NCBI GenBank assembly: GCA_021463845.1
Contig: JAJTXV010000007.1
Span: 1-64,000 of the forward strand
Reading direction: 5' to 3'
Source: Anaerolineales bacterium
Lineage (GTDB): Bacteria > Chloroflexota > Anaerolineae > Anaerolineales > UBA11579
Length of the DNA: 64,000 nucleotides
In this document: one piece after another, positions 15,819-24,259 of the stretch
Numbering within the stretch: position 1 is the first letter of the stretch
How the letters are laid out: each line of letters begins with the position of its first letter
The notes under the pieces: model-generated
The model's database searches: none
What the model was told of the DNA's origin: nothing
Seen by the model: the letters and a program-made list of their open reading frames with translations, nothing else
Translations under genes and position numbers: made by a program

Positions 15819-15842
15819 CTGCTTATTCTCCTGGCACAAATT

Positions 15843-15898
15843 CGCCCCAGCAAACTACCGCCTAAGCGATAGACGCTCTTGGGGCGTAAGGCGGGGCG
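15843..15898 (-). promoter_or_regulatory. Structured leader of the infC operon with alternative pairings
   Basis: On the minus strand GGGGCG at 15848-15843 can pair with CGCCCC at 15898-15893 or with a second CGCCCC at 15886-15881, but not both. Between them, short stems GCCT/AGGC and AGCG/CGCT are possible. The element ends ~10 nt before the AGGAG used by IF3, so alternative folding could expose or hide that site. Confidence 0.5.
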
Positions 15899-16343
15899 CA
15901 TAATACCATACGCGCCAATAAAGAGTCAACGGGGGCGTCCAGCTCGGTCGGTTTGAACCTCCAAAAAGCGATGCGCTTCAAGGCCGGCGCCCGGTATTCG
16001 GTTGCATGCCTTGACATTGGCTGTCAAAACCCGCTTGTTTCCTCTGGTTATGGCAATATCCTCGCTGCCATCGGTGGGGCCAGTACCTTGGCCAGCAGAT
16101 ATCTTTTGAGTTGCACCCCCTACCCCCACCTACTTGGCGAACAACAACTTGATAGCCAGGTGGCAGGATTGCCGTCAGGCTGCATAACTCTGGGGGCCGC
16201 CGCTCGTTCCCAACCTGAGACCGGCAACCTTTTGGCCCGTATAGTGTTATTAGAGTACTGGAGGCTGTGTTCGCAGCAGGCTTCGCCGAGCCCTTGCCAG
16301 TACGCTGGCTGTGTGCACCGCTTGCACAGCTGAGGAGGAGCAC
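15899..16343. other. Divergent intergenic region without a recognised gene
   Basis: About 440 nt separate the infC leader (minus) from the receiver gene (plus). I see no tRNA, tmRNA, RNase P or SRP RNA signature, and no convincing reading frame. Small symmetries are present: TTGACA-TTGGC-TGTCAA at 16011-16027, and a hairpin around 16312-16330 just before the receiver gene's ribosome-binding site (GAGGAGGAG). TATAGT at 16240-16245 is a weak -10 candidate. Confidence 0.5.
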
Positions 16344-16712
16344 ATGAGCGCACCGTATGCGTTGGTCGTGGACGATGACCAGGCAGTGGCCGAGCTGTTT
16401 CAGCGCGCTCTGCAAGACTGCGGCTATGTGGCGGATGTAATGGACAGCGGCCACAAGGCCCAGGCCCAGCTCGTGTTCACCACGCCCGATCTGGTGCTGC
16501 TGGATCTGCATATCCCCAACCTGTCAGGCGACATTATTCTGCGCCAACTGCGTGGGCAGCTGCGCTTCGCCAATACGCGCGTGGTCATCACCACCGGCGA
16601 CGCCAGCGCAGTGAGCCGCTTCGCCGGCCTGGCCGACCAGGTGCTGCTCAAACCCATCGGCTATGAGCAAATGCGCCAGCTGGCCCAGCAATATTTCTCT
16701 GTTTCTGTCTAA
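16344..16712 (+). CDS. Single-domain response regulator (CheY-like receiver)
   Basis: The 122-residue protein is a stand-alone receiver domain. The acidic cluster Asp10-Asp12, phospho-acceptor Asp54 (LVLLDLHIP), Thr83/84 (VVITTGD) and Lys103 (LLKPIG) are all present. There is no output domain, so signalling is by protein-protein contact. GAGGAGGAG just before the ATG is an excellent ribosome-binding site. A histidine kinase lies 4.5 kb away on the other strand (19861-21090) and may be its partner, but that is only proximity. Confidence 0.92.
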   Translation: MSAPYALVVDDDQAVAELFQRALQDCGYVADVMDSGHKAQAQLVFTTPDLVLLDLHIPNLSGDIILRQLRGQLRFANTRVVITTGDASAVSRFAGLADQVLLKPIGYEQMRQLAQQYFSVSV

Positions 16713-16713
16713 T

Positions 16714-16744
16714 AAAAAATACCGCTCAACCGAGCGGTATTTTA
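16714..16744. terminator. Bidirectional intrinsic terminator
   Basis: ATACCGCTC and GAGCGGTAT form a stem with loop AACC, with A-run and T-run flanks. It sits between the receiver gene (plus) and the membrane glycosyltransferase (minus), whose last codons overlap the T-run. Confidence 0.92.
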
Positions 16745-18703
16745 TTGCGTGCAATATGCCTGGGTAATTGCGGCATAGACGTCGCCGGGCGCTTGTGCCT
16801 GCCAGTCCGCCCACATGGCGCACAGCATAGCGCCGGCCGCCGGCCCGTCAGCCAGGGCCCGTTGGCTGGCTTCGGCGGCCAAGTCCCACTCAGCCAGCAT
16901 CAGGTGAGCTTGCACTAGCGGCAGCCACTCGATGCTGAGCGCGGGTTGCAGGCCGCGGCTTTCGGCTGTGGTCAGCATCGATATCGCCGCGGCCGGATCG
17001 CCGAATTGAATGGCAAGCTGGGCCTGCTGATAGCAATAGCACCAGCCGCGCTCCGGCTCGGCGCCGAAGATGTTCGCCACTGGAGGCGTGCCTTGCGCAA
17101 GAATTCGGGCGTGGTTGGAATACAGTGCCACTTGGCGCTCCTCTTCGGTGATGTATGGGTTGAAGGCGTCATATGCGCTCAGGGTCCACAGGCAGCCGCC
17201 CTCAGGCGCCATGCGCACAATCAATACGCTGTCAGGGCGCTCGCTGCGGAAGATGTGCCCGCGATAGTTGATGTCAAAACTCTCGCCACGCAGGATCGGG
17301 TCCAGCGTGTGTGAGTAGCGCAGTTCCAGGTTCCACAGATCCGCCACGGGCGCCTCGCTGCGAATCGGATAGAGCATGTTGAGAGCCGCACCCAGCAAGG
17401 GTTCGCCAGTCAAGGGTGTCAGGCGGTCTGGCGTGATGATGGCAGTGCCCGGCGCAATGTTGGGGGCGCGCCAATGCAATTGCCAATAGATATCCCGCTG
17501 GGTTTGCCAGTCTTGCCGGTAGTGCTCGGCGTTGCGTACATGGCTGCCGATGGCAAGGCCGAGCACTACCGCCAGCGCCACCGCCCGCCAACCTGGCGAG
17601 CGAATGAACTTGGTGAGCAGCCACGCCGCGAGCAGGGAGGCGCCCATCAGTCCGGCCATCAGATAACGGCTGCCATAATCTGCCTCGTTAGCGCGGTTGC
17701 CGGTGATCCAGATGGGCAATAGCCCCAGAAAGAATGCCAGGATGCCTAGCCAGGCAGCCTCGCGTAGGGGCACAGCCTGCTCTTCGTCCGGGGCTCTCTT
17801 CAATAACCAGGTAAGGCCGATAGCGCTGGTAGCTGTCAAGGCCCAGGCGGGCCAGAAGCTGGGCTCAAGGGTAAGACGCCATACGCCAACCAGCGCGTGC
17901 CAAAAGTCTTGCAGTGCGCCCGGGCCAAGCTGCGCCAGCAGGCGCAGCGGGTTGCGGCTTAGCTCCAGCGGATACGGCTCTTGTGGAAGCTCCAGCAGCC
18001 AGAAGCGCCAGAACAGCCAGGCTGCCATCACCAATAGATAAGGCGCCCATTGGAGCGCTACCCGTTTGGCGGAAGCGGAGTAGTCTTCCTTGTTGTGCTG
18101 GCGGCGCACGATCAACCAAAGCAAGGCAGCGCGCACCAGATCCAGCCCAACGAAGTATTCCATGGTGAACATGTGCACCAGCCCGGCCAGCATCCCTAGC
18201 GCGGTGTAGCGCCAATAGCGTTGAGGCTGGGTCACAGCATGGGCCATGGCGCCCAACGATACAAAAAGGGCGATTTGTGCACCCAGCTGCGTAGCAAAAG
18301 TGACCGAAACCGGCTGGGTGAGATACCCGGGGTAGATTGCAAACAGCAACGCTACATAGAAAATGAAACGCGGCTGGCGTGGCCATAGTGGCTTCAGCGT
18401 CCATGCCAGCCCCAACACGCCCAGCCAGCGCATCAGCAAGGCGCTGATGTGCCACACCAAAGGGTGTGTACCCAACTGGCCAACTATAAAGAAGGGCCAG
18501 GGCGAAAAGGGGCGGTCGTAACTAAAGTGTGTGAGCAGCTGCCCCCATTGTTTGTTGTGGATGAAGAGAATGATCGGCCAATCATCCCAATAGAAGCCCA
18601 GCCAGGGGATGAGCGGTGCATAGGCCAGAAGACAAGCAAGCAGATACAGCCAGGGCGCGTAGCGCAATGGGTCTTGTGCCAGGTTTTTTAGAAACCGTTT
18701 CAT
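16742..18703 (-). CDS. Polytopic membrane protein, GT-C glycosyltransferase-like, with C-terminal helical repeat region
   Basis: The 653-residue protein has about ten to twelve hydrophobic helices in the first ~420 residues, beginning just after a basic N-terminus. The first extracytoplasmic loop carries FYWDDWP, an acidic motif in the position expected for the catalytic Asp of lipid-phosphate-sugar dependent GT-C enzymes. The last ~110 residues look like TPR-type helices (LPLVQAHLMLAEWDLAAEASQRAL). Start: ATG at 18703 overlaps the preceding stop (ATGA); the longer frame is not coding. It is translationally coupled to 18700-19653. Substrate unknown. Confidence 0.75.
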   Translation of the reverse strand: MKRFLKNLAQDPLRYAPWLYLLACLLAYAPLIPWLGFYWDDWPIILFIHNKQWGQLLTHFSYDRPFSPWPFFIVGQLGTHPLVWHISALLMRWLGVLGLAWTLKPLWPRQPRFIFYVALLFAIYPGYLTQPVSVTFATQLGAQIALFVSLGAMAHAVTQPQRYWRYTALGMLAGLVHMFTMEYFVGLDLVRAALLWLIVRRQHNKEDYSASAKRVALQWAPYLLVMAAWLFWRFWLLELPQEPYPLELSRNPLRLLAQLGPGALQDFWHALVGVWRLTLEPSFWPAWALTATSAIGLTWLLKRAPDEEQAVPLREAAWLGILAFFLGLLPIWITGNRANEADYGSRYLMAGLMGASLLAAWLLTKFIRSPGWRAVALAVVLGLAIGSHVRNAEHYRQDWQTQRDIYWQLHWRAPNIAPGTAIITPDRLTPLTGEPLLGAALNMLYPIRSEAPVADLWNLELRYSHTLDPILRGESFDINYRGHIFRSERPDSVLIVRMAPEGGCLWTLSAYDAFNPYITEEERQVALYSNHARILAQGTPPVANIFGAEPERGWCYCYQQAQLAIQFGDPAAAISMLTTAESRGLQPALSIEWLPLVQAHLMLAEWDLAAEASQRALADGPAAGAMLCAMWADWQAQAPGDVYAAITQAYCTQ

Positions 18704-19653
18704 CCACGTCCTTGAAGCAACGTTAGCCAGCTTAGCTTTACTCCGTTTTGGCGGAAGCGCCAAAACCACAGCCAAGCTGGCAGCACAAAGTACAGCCAGT
18801 AGTGGTCGTTGAGGGCCACAGGGATGAGCATCAGCCAGGCAGCGAGCCAGGCTATGAGCAGACGCAGGCCGCGTAGAGCGCCAAAAGCGGGCAACAACAC
18901 CAGCGAATGATACGGCAGCAGGAAGGGATACAGCAGTGAACCGGCTGCTGTGATCTGCAGCCAGTCTGTGCGGCGGCTATGCGCCAGCATTAGTGCGCCC
19001 AGTGCGGCGGGTAGCCAGCCGGTTACAGCCCAGCCCGCCGCACTGGGGTGCGTGTTGCGGAAGCCGAGAGTGCCCGCCAGCGTAGCTGGCCAACCGGGCC
19101 ACAGTAGCAGGCTGAGCCCGCCGAACAGCAGCGCGGCGATGAACCAGCTTTTGCGGGCGAAGATACCGAAGCCCACAAAAGTAGCTTTCATCAACACCAC
19201 CGGCGCCAGCCAGGGCAAGCCCAGGATGGCGAGCAGTGCCAGACCGTCAATGTGGCCCAGCCACAGCACAATCGCCACTTGGAGAGACAGCAGGGCCAGC
19301 AGGGTGGCGGGTATGCGCCAAGGATTCTTGTGGAGTACGCCCTGGTGATAGGTGCTGACCGCTACCGCAGCGATGGTGATGCCATTGATGAGAGCCAATC
19401 CCAGTCGCCAGGGCAACTCGGCCAGCGGCCACAGCACGATCGAAGTCCAGGGTGGGTAGTAGACATCGGTGGCAGTGTTGGCGTGGAACATAGTAAGCCA
19501 GTCGTACCCCAGCAGCGGCGCATCGCGTAGCAGCCAGCCCAGCGCCAGGCCACCGGCCAGGGCCAACGCAACCAAGTCCAGGCGGGTGCGGTTAGCCGGC
19601 TCTGGTGGCCAGATGCGGTCCAGGAATGTGTTGAGGCGTGTGAAGACTCGCAT
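18700..19653 (-). CDS. Polytopic membrane protein, possible GT-C/GT87-like
   Basis: The 317-residue, Trp-rich protein has about nine hydrophobic helices. The first loop (GYDWLTMFHANTATDVYYPPWT) resembles the substrate loop of DUF2029/GT87 mannosyltransferase-like proteins, and HIDGLALLAILGLPW recalls their membrane core. At ~320 residues it is shorter than a typical enzyme. It is coupled by a 4-nt overlap to the GT-C-like protein downstream. TATTCT on the minus strand lies ~8 nt before the ATG and no Shine-Dalgarno is visible. Function unproven. Confidence 0.7.
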   Translation of the reverse strand: MRVFTRLNTFLDRIWPPEPANRTRLDLVALALAGGLALGWLLRDAPLLGYDWLTMFHANTATDVYYPPWTSIVLWPLAELPWRLGLALINGITIAAVAVSTYHQGVLHKNPWRIPATLLALLSLQVAIVLWLGHIDGLALLAILGLPWLAPVVLMKATFVGFGIFARKSWFIAALLFGGLSLLLWPGWPATLAGTLGFRNTHPSAAGWAVTGWLPAALGALMLAHSRRTDWLQITAAGSLLYPFLLPYHSLVLLPAFGALRGLRLLIAWLAAWLMLIPVALNDHYWLYFVLPAWLWFWRFRQNGVKLSWLTLLQGRG

Positions 19654-19670
19654 GCGGGCTAAGAATAATC

Positions 19671-19700
19671 AAAAAGCCTGGTCTGTGAAGACCAGGCTTT
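19671..19700 (-). terminator. Intrinsic terminator of the tRNA-Pro transcript
   Basis: On the minus strand GCCTGGTC and GACCAGGC (19697-19690 and 19683-19676) form an 8-bp stem followed by TTTTT. It begins 8 nt beyond the tRNA 3' end. Confidence 0.9.
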
Positions 19701-19707
19701 CTGTCAG

Positions 19708-19782
19708 TCGGGGCGAAAGGATTTGAACCTTCGACCTCACCGTCCCGAACGGTGCGCGCTAGCCGGGCTGCGCCACGCCCCG
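19708..19782 (-). tRNA. tRNA-Pro (anticodon CGG)
   Basis: A complete 75-nt cloverleaf can be drawn. The acceptor stem is CGGGGCG/CGCCCCG, the D stem GCGC/GCGC, the anticodon stem CACCG/CGGTG with loop TTCGGGA (anticodon CGG, decoding CCG proline), and the T arm GAAGG-TTCAAAT-CCTTT. The discriminator base is A. The 3' CCA is not encoded. A terminator follows directly. Confidence 0.96.
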
Positions 19783-19860
19783 AGAACTCTCGAGCACGCG
19801 GCAAATGGCTTTTAAGCCTTTTGCCGCAACGCCCCGAATGAGCCGTGATTATATCCGTGT

Positions 19861-21090
19861 TTAGCTAGCTTCTGCCCAGGCCTGGCGCGGCAGATGGATG
19901 GTGAAGCGGCTGCCCTGGCCTTCGATGCTTTCGGCGCTCACCGAGCCGCCCTGCAGCTCCACCAGGGTGCGCGTGATCGTCAGGCCCAGGCCCATGCCGC
20001 CGTGGCGGCGGGTCATGTGGTCCTCCACCTGGAAGAAGCGGTCGAACACGCGCGGCAGATCGTGGGCGGGGATGCCGACGCCACTGTCAGCCACCTGGAT
20101 CTCCACCGCATCGGCATGTTCCAGCAGGCTGAGCTGCACCACGCCGCCGGCGTTGGTAAAGCTGAGGGCATTCTTAAGCAAATGGTCCACCGCCACGAAC
20201 AGCTTATTGGCATCCGCGGTGATGTAAACAGCATCGGCCGGAATCTGGCTGCTGAGCTGAATGCCGGCCTCTCCGGCGCGGGCTTGGTGCGCCTCCACCA
20301 GGCTGCGGAGCTGCGCGGCCACGTCGTAGTACTGCGTGCGCAGCACCGCCGTGCCGCTTTGCGCCAGTTCGATCTTGGAGAGGTCTTCGACGATCTGCTT
20401 GAGCCGCAAGGCGGCCTTCTCTATTGTTTCGCTCTGCTCCTTGGCTTCGCCGTCCAGTATTTCCTTTAGAAAGCTGGCATGGCCGAGCACCAAGCCAAGC
20501 GGAATGCGCAGTTCGTGTGAAGTGATCGCAATGAAATCGTTGCGCATCTTGTCCAGCTCGGCCATTGTGGTGTAACTTTGACGGGCTTGCTCCAGCATCT
20601 CGGCGTTCTCCAGAGCGATCGCCGCCTGAGCCGCCAGGCTTTCCATTACCAGCACGTCTTCTTTGTCGTAGCCGTCGTCGCGTTTGTTGACCGCGCACAG
20701 CACGCCCATGGCGATGCCGCCTACCACCATCGGCACGGCCAGTATGCTGCGCGCTTGCAACTCCGGCTGGGCTTCGCCCAGCACGGGCCACAGGCTGCGA
20801 TACGCCTGCCCGATGGGGTTGGTGTCCAGCGGCAGGCTGATCGCCTCGCGGCGCTCATTGGGCAGCCAGGGCGCGAAGACCAGGCCCAGCGCTTCGGTCT
20901 GGGCATCGTAGCGCGCCAGAGTGCCGTGCTCGCTGTTGGTCAGCTCGGCGGCGCTGCGCACGATCGCCCGCACCAGCTCATCCGGCTGCAGCGTGGCGCT
21001 CAGCTGGCGGTTGGCCTCCAGCACGCGCTGCAGGCGCTCCAGCCGGTTGCGCAGCGCATGCGCGTCCATCAATTCTGTAGTCTTGGCCAC
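19861..21090 (-). CDS. GAF-domain sensor histidine kinase (soluble)
   Basis: The 409-residue protein has a short N-terminal coiled coil, then a GAF domain (~30-165). HisKA follows with His192 in SHELRIPL, and then a HATPase module: N-box DHLLKNAL, G1 DSGVGIP, F-box FDRFF and G2 GGMGLGLT. No transmembrane segment is present, so it should sense a cytoplasmic ligand through GAF. It starts at GTG (21090), which lies exactly 6 nt after a TATACT hexamer (21102-21097) with no Shine-Dalgarno; a leaderless transcript is predicted. No cognate regulator is adjacent. Confidence 0.93.
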   Translation of the reverse strand: MAKTTELMDAHALRNRLERLQRVLEANRQLSATLQPDELVRAIVRSAAELTNSEHGTLARYDAQTEALGLVFAPWLPNERREAISLPLDTNPIGQAYRSLWPVLGEAQPELQARSILAVPMVVGGIAMGVLCAVNKRDDGYDKEDVLVMESLAAQAAIALENAEMLEQARQSYTTMAELDKMRNDFIAITSHELRIPLGLVLGHASFLKEILDGEAKEQSETIEKAALRLKQIVEDLSKIELAQSGTAVLRTQYYDVAAQLRSLVEAHQARAGEAGIQLSSQIPADAVYITADANKLFVAVDHLLKNALSFTNAGGVVQLSLLEHADAVEIQVADSGVGIPAHDLPRVFDRFFQVEDHMTRRHGGMGLGLTITRTLVELQGGSVSAESIEGQGSRFTIHLPRQAWAEAS

Positions 21091-21163
21091 ACGGCGAGTA
21101 TACAGGTGAGTGCGCCTGCGGCACGCGGTGATTCTGCGTATAATTTTCTTTACTGAGGTACGT

Positions 21164-21910
21164 ATGTCTGGTCATAGCAAATGGTCCACCATCAAACGCA
21201 AGAAAGCCGTAACCGATGCCAAGCGCGGCGCAGTCTTCACTCGCCTGGCGCGTGAAATCACCATCGCTGCCCGCGAGGGCGGCGGCAGCCCCGAAACCAA
21301 CTTCACCCTGCGCCTGGCGATCGATAAGGCCAAGGGCGAGAACATGCCCAGCGACAACATTGACCGCGCCATCAAGCGCGGCACGGGCGAGGACAAAGAC
21401 GGCGCCACGTTGGAGCAGGTGACCTATGAGGGCTTTGGTCCCAACGGCGTCGCCGTGATCGTTGAGGCCGTTACCGACAACCGCAACCGCACCGTGTCTG
21501 AGCTGCGCCATGCCTTCAGCCGCAACGGCGGCACTCTGGGCGAGACCGGCTCGGTGAACTGGCAGTTTGACCGCGTGGCCTTCTTCGCATTTGCCGCTCA
21601 AGGCAAAAGCGAAGAAGAGTTGTTCGAGCTGGTGGTGGAAGCCGGCGCCGACGACATTTGGTACGAAGACGGCCAGGTGGAAGTGACCGGCCCCGTGGAT
21701 GCGTTCAAGCGCATTGGCGATGCGCTGCGCCAGGCGGGCATCGGTATCGATGACGCCGGCCTGCGCATGCAGGCCAAGCAGGAGCTGGAGCTCAGCGCCA
21801 GCGAGAGTCTGCAAGTCCTGCGCTTCATTGAAAACCTGGAAGAGCTCGACGACGTTCAGGCTACCGCCAGCAACCTCAAGATCAGCGACGAAGCCCTGGC
21901 GCAACTCTAA
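21164..21910 (+). CDS. yebC: YebC/PmpR-family protein
   Basis: The 248-residue protein begins with the signature SGHSKWSTIKRKKAVTDAKRG and contains GGGSPETNFTLRLAIDKAKGENMPSDNIDRAIKRG-type core sequence throughout. The family was annotated as transcription regulators; members are now known to help ribosomes through proline-rich stretches. TATAAT at 21139-21144 and GAGG before the ATG define a short leadered transcript. It is the first gene of yebC-ruvC-(MgtC-like)-ruvA, a context conserved for Holliday-junction genes in many bacteria. Confidence 0.95.
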   Translation: MSGHSKWSTIKRKKAVTDAKRGAVFTRLAREITIAAREGGGSPETNFTLRLAIDKAKGENMPSDNIDRAIKRGTGEDKDGATLEQVTYEGFGPNGVAVIVEAVTDNRNRTVSELRHAFSRNGGTLGETGSVNWQFDRVAFFAFAAQGKSEEELFELVVEAGADDIWYEDGQVEVTGPVDAFKRIGDALRQAGIGIDDAGLRMQAKQELELSASESLQVLRFIENLEELDDVQATASNLKISDEALAQL

Positions 21911-21915
21911 CGCCT

Positions 21916-22416
21916 ATGCTGGCCATCGGAATTGACCCCGGCACGGCCATCACCGGCTACGGGCTCGTACGTCAGACCCCGTCTGGCAATTTGGAGTGCG
22001 TGGACTGGGGCGTCATCCTAACCCCCGCCAAGATGGATCTGGGTGAGCGCCTGGCGCACATCCATACTGGCTTGGTGGCCGTGCTGGAGGCCCATCGCCC
22101 GGCCAGCGCGGCGGTCGAGTCCCTCTTCTTTCAGCGCAATGTGCGCACCGCCATGAGCGTAGGCCAGGCGCGCGGCGTGGTGCTGTTGGCTCTGCAGCAG
22201 GCCGGCCTGGCGGTCGCCGACTATACGCCCAACCAGGTCAAGCAGGCCGTCAGCGGTTACGGCGCGGCCGATAAACAGCAAATGCAAAGCATGGTCAAGA
22301 CCTTGCTCAATCTTTCTGAGATGCCCAAGCCCGACGACGCCGCCGACGCGCTGGCGATCGCCATCTGCCATCTCAATACCCGCCGCACGGTGGCGGCCAT
22401 GGAGCGTGCCCAATGA
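21916..22416 (+). CDS. ruvC: Holliday junction resolvase RuvC
   Basis: The 166-residue RNase-H-fold nuclease cleaves four-way DNA junctions with RuvAB. The acidic catalytic residues are in GIDPGTAITGYG (first Asp), AVESLFFQRNVRTA (Glu) and KPDDAADALAIAICH (two Asp). Length is normal. It starts 5 nt after yebC; its last 4 nt overlap the start of the following MgtC-like gene (ATGA), so translation of the two is coupled. Confidence 0.96.
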   Translation: MLAIGIDPGTAITGYGLVRQTPSGNLECVDWGVILTPAKMDLGERLAHIHTGLVAVLEAHRPASAAVESLFFQRNVRTAMSVGQARGVVLLALQQAGLAVADYTPNQVKQAVSGYGAADKQQMQSMVKTLLNLSEMPKPDDAADALAIAICHLNTRRTVAAMERAQ

Positions 22417-23672
22417 TCAGCGAATGGGATCTGTTTTTGCGCTTTGGCGCCGCGTTGGTCATCGGCTTTTCGATCGGCCTGCAGCGTGAGTTCTCGCACG
22501 GCGGGCGCGGCAAGAACATCCCCGCCGGCGAGCGCACCTTCGCTTTATTCGCGTTGGCGGGCAGCCTGGCCGCCATGGCGTCTGACCGTTACCACCAGCC
22601 GCTGATCTTCTTTGGTTTGCTGCTGGCGGTCGGCTTGATGCAGGTCGTAGGCTATTACTTCAAAGCCAGCGACCAGCATGTAGGCATGACCACCGAAGCC
22701 GCCGTGCTCATCACGGTGCTCCTGGGCGGCCTGTGCTATTGGGATTATGTAGGTTTGGCGGTGGCGCTGGGGGTGGCCACCACCTTGATCCTTTCCATCA
22801 AGCTGGAAACCGACCGCCTGGTGACCGCGCTGACGCGCGAAGACATTCAGGCCGCGCTGCAATTCCTCGTCATCACCGCGGTGGTGCTGCCGGTGCTGCC
22901 CAATGAGGCGATGCTGCCCGCGCCCTTTGATGTACTCAATCCGTTCAAGATCTGGCTGATGGTGGTGCTGATCTCTGGCATCAGCTTCCTGGCTTATGTA
23001 CTTATCAAGGTGCTGGGCAGCGAACAGGGGCTCGGCTTGTCTGGCTTGCTGGGCGGTTTAGTATCCAGCACAGCGGTCACGCTGAGCTTCTCGGCCCGCA
23101 GCAAGAAGCAGGCGCGGCTGGTGCGCATGCTTGGCTTCGGCGTTCTGCTGGCCTGGTCCGTCATGTTTGTGCGCGTGATCGTGCAGATCGCCATAGTGAA
23201 TATGGATCTGGTCGAAGTGGTGTGGAAGCCGCTGGCCTTGGCAGCCCTGGCGGGCTTGGGCTACGCCTTCTATTTATATGTCGCCAAGCGCAGCCCGGCC
23301 AACAGCCAGGTGGAGTTCAGCAACCCGTTTGACCTGATGGCTGCCTTGCGCTTTGGCTTGCTGTATGCGTTCGTTTTACTTATCAACCGCGCCGCCCAGC
23401 TGTACCTGGGCGAGCAGGGTGTCTTGCTCTCCAGCTTTGTGGCCGGCTTCTCAGACTCCAACGCCATCACGCTCAGTCTGGCTGAGCTGAGCCACAGCGG
23501 TGGCCTGAGCCTCAACACCGCCGCGCTCGGTATCGTCATCGCCACCATGACCAATACGCTCTTCAAGGGCGGCATCGTGCTCACCTCCGCATCCCCCGGT
23601 CTGCGCCGCGCCATCTGGCCCGGCATGCTGCTGGTGGTCGTGGTTGGCATCGGCTCGGCTTTCCTGCTCTAG
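22413..23672 (+). CDS. MgtC/SapB-family membrane protein with DUF4010
   Basis: The 419-residue polytopic protein has an N-terminal MgtC/SapB module (LFLRFGAALVIGFSIGLQRE ... GERTFALFALAGSLAA). A C-terminal DUF4010 module follows (GLLGGLVSSTAVTLSFSARSK ... GFSDSNAITLSLAELS ... MTNTLFKGGI). Proteins of this architecture are presumed ion- or metabolite-related transporters; the substrate is unknown. It is wedged between ruvC (4-nt overlap) and ruvA (2-nt gap), and so shares their transcript although no functional link to recombination is obvious. Confidence 0.9.
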   Translation: MISEWDLFLRFGAALVIGFSIGLQREFSHGGRGKNIPAGERTFALFALAGSLAAMASDRYHQPLIFFGLLLAVGLMQVVGYYFKASDQHVGMTTEAAVLITVLLGGLCYWDYVGLAVALGVATTLILSIKLETDRLVTALTREDIQAALQFLVITAVVLPVLPNEAMLPAPFDVLNPFKIWLMVVLISGISFLAYVLIKVLGSEQGLGLSGLLGGLVSSTAVTLSFSARSKKQARLVRMLGFGVLLAWSVMFVRVIVQIAIVNMDLVEVVWKPLALAALAGLGYAFYLYVAKRSPANSQVEFSNPFDLMAALRFGLLYAFVLLINRAAQLYLGEQGVLLSSFVAGFSDSNAITLSLAELSHSGGLSLNTAALGIVIATMTNTLFKGGIVLTSASPGLRRAIWPGMLLVVVVGIGSAFLL

Positions 23673-23674
23673 CC

Positions 23675-24259
23675 ATGATCTCGTCGCTCAGCGGGCGCGT
23701 CGCCCACATTGGTGAAAATACCCTCACACTCGAACTTTCCGGCGTGGGCTTCAAAGTCAGCGTGCCGCGCGGCGTGCTGAACGAAGCCCAGATCGGCCAA
23801 AGTCTCAGCCTGCACACCTACCTGGTGGTGCGCGAGAACGAGCTGAGCCTGTACGGGTTCCCCTCGCCTGAAGCGCGCGACACCTTCACCATGTTGATCG
23901 GGGTGGAGCGGGTCGGCCCCAAGCTGGCCCTGGCGATCCTCTCGGCGCTCAGCGTCGGCAGCTTGCGCGCCGCCGTGCTGGGCGGCCAGAGCGCCGTGCT
24001 GGGTAAAGTGCCCGGCGTGGGCAGCAAGACCGCGCAGAAGATCGTGCTGCACCTGGCCGACCGCATTCTGCCCATGGAGGGCGACGTGCCCATTCCAATG
24101 GCGCAGCCTGCTGATGGCGATCTATTGGATGCCTTGTTGGCGTTGGGCTACAGCGCGGTGGAAGCCCAGGCCGCTTTGCAATCGGTGCCGGCCGACGCGC
24201 CGGCGGATATCGAAGAGCGCTTGAAATTGGCGCTGCGCTATTTCAAGAAGCCGGCCTAG
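23675..24259 (+). CDS. ruvA: Holliday junction DNA helicase subunit RuvA
   Basis: The 194-residue protein has the three RuvA domains. The OB-fold is N-terminal (MISSLSGRVAHIGENTLTLELSG-type start). The helix-hairpin-helix region contains FTMLIGVERVGPKLALAILSAL and VPGVGSKTAQKIVLHLADR. A C-terminal RuvB-binding domain ends KLALRYFKKPA. It recognises the junction and loads the RuvB motor. ruvB is not in this window. Its last 4 nt overlap the convergent J-domain gene. Confidence 0.95.
   Translation: MISSLSGRVAHIGENTLTLELSGVGFKVSVPRGVLNEAQIGQSLSLHTYLVVRENELSLYGFPSPEARDTFTMLIGVERVGPKLALAILSALSVGSLRAAVLGGQSAVLGKVPGVGSKTAQKIVLHLADRILPMEGDVPIPMAQPADGDLLDALLALGYSAVEAQAALQSVPADAPADIEERLKLALRYFKKPA

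Noticed and set aside
15930-16005. Possible tRNA beginning GGGGGCG with a GGTTTGAACC element
   Set aside because: The elements are in the wrong order and no cloverleaf with a T arm and matching acceptor stem can be drawn.
16011-16027. TTGACA as a -35 element
   Set aside because: No -10 hexamer at 16-18 bp; better described as an inverted repeat.
15926-16511. Minus-strand frames in the infC-receiver spacer
   Set aside because: The two candidate frames overlap, lack ribosome-binding sites and have no recognisable domain. A faint resemblance of the DNA to group II intron 5' regions could not be supported.
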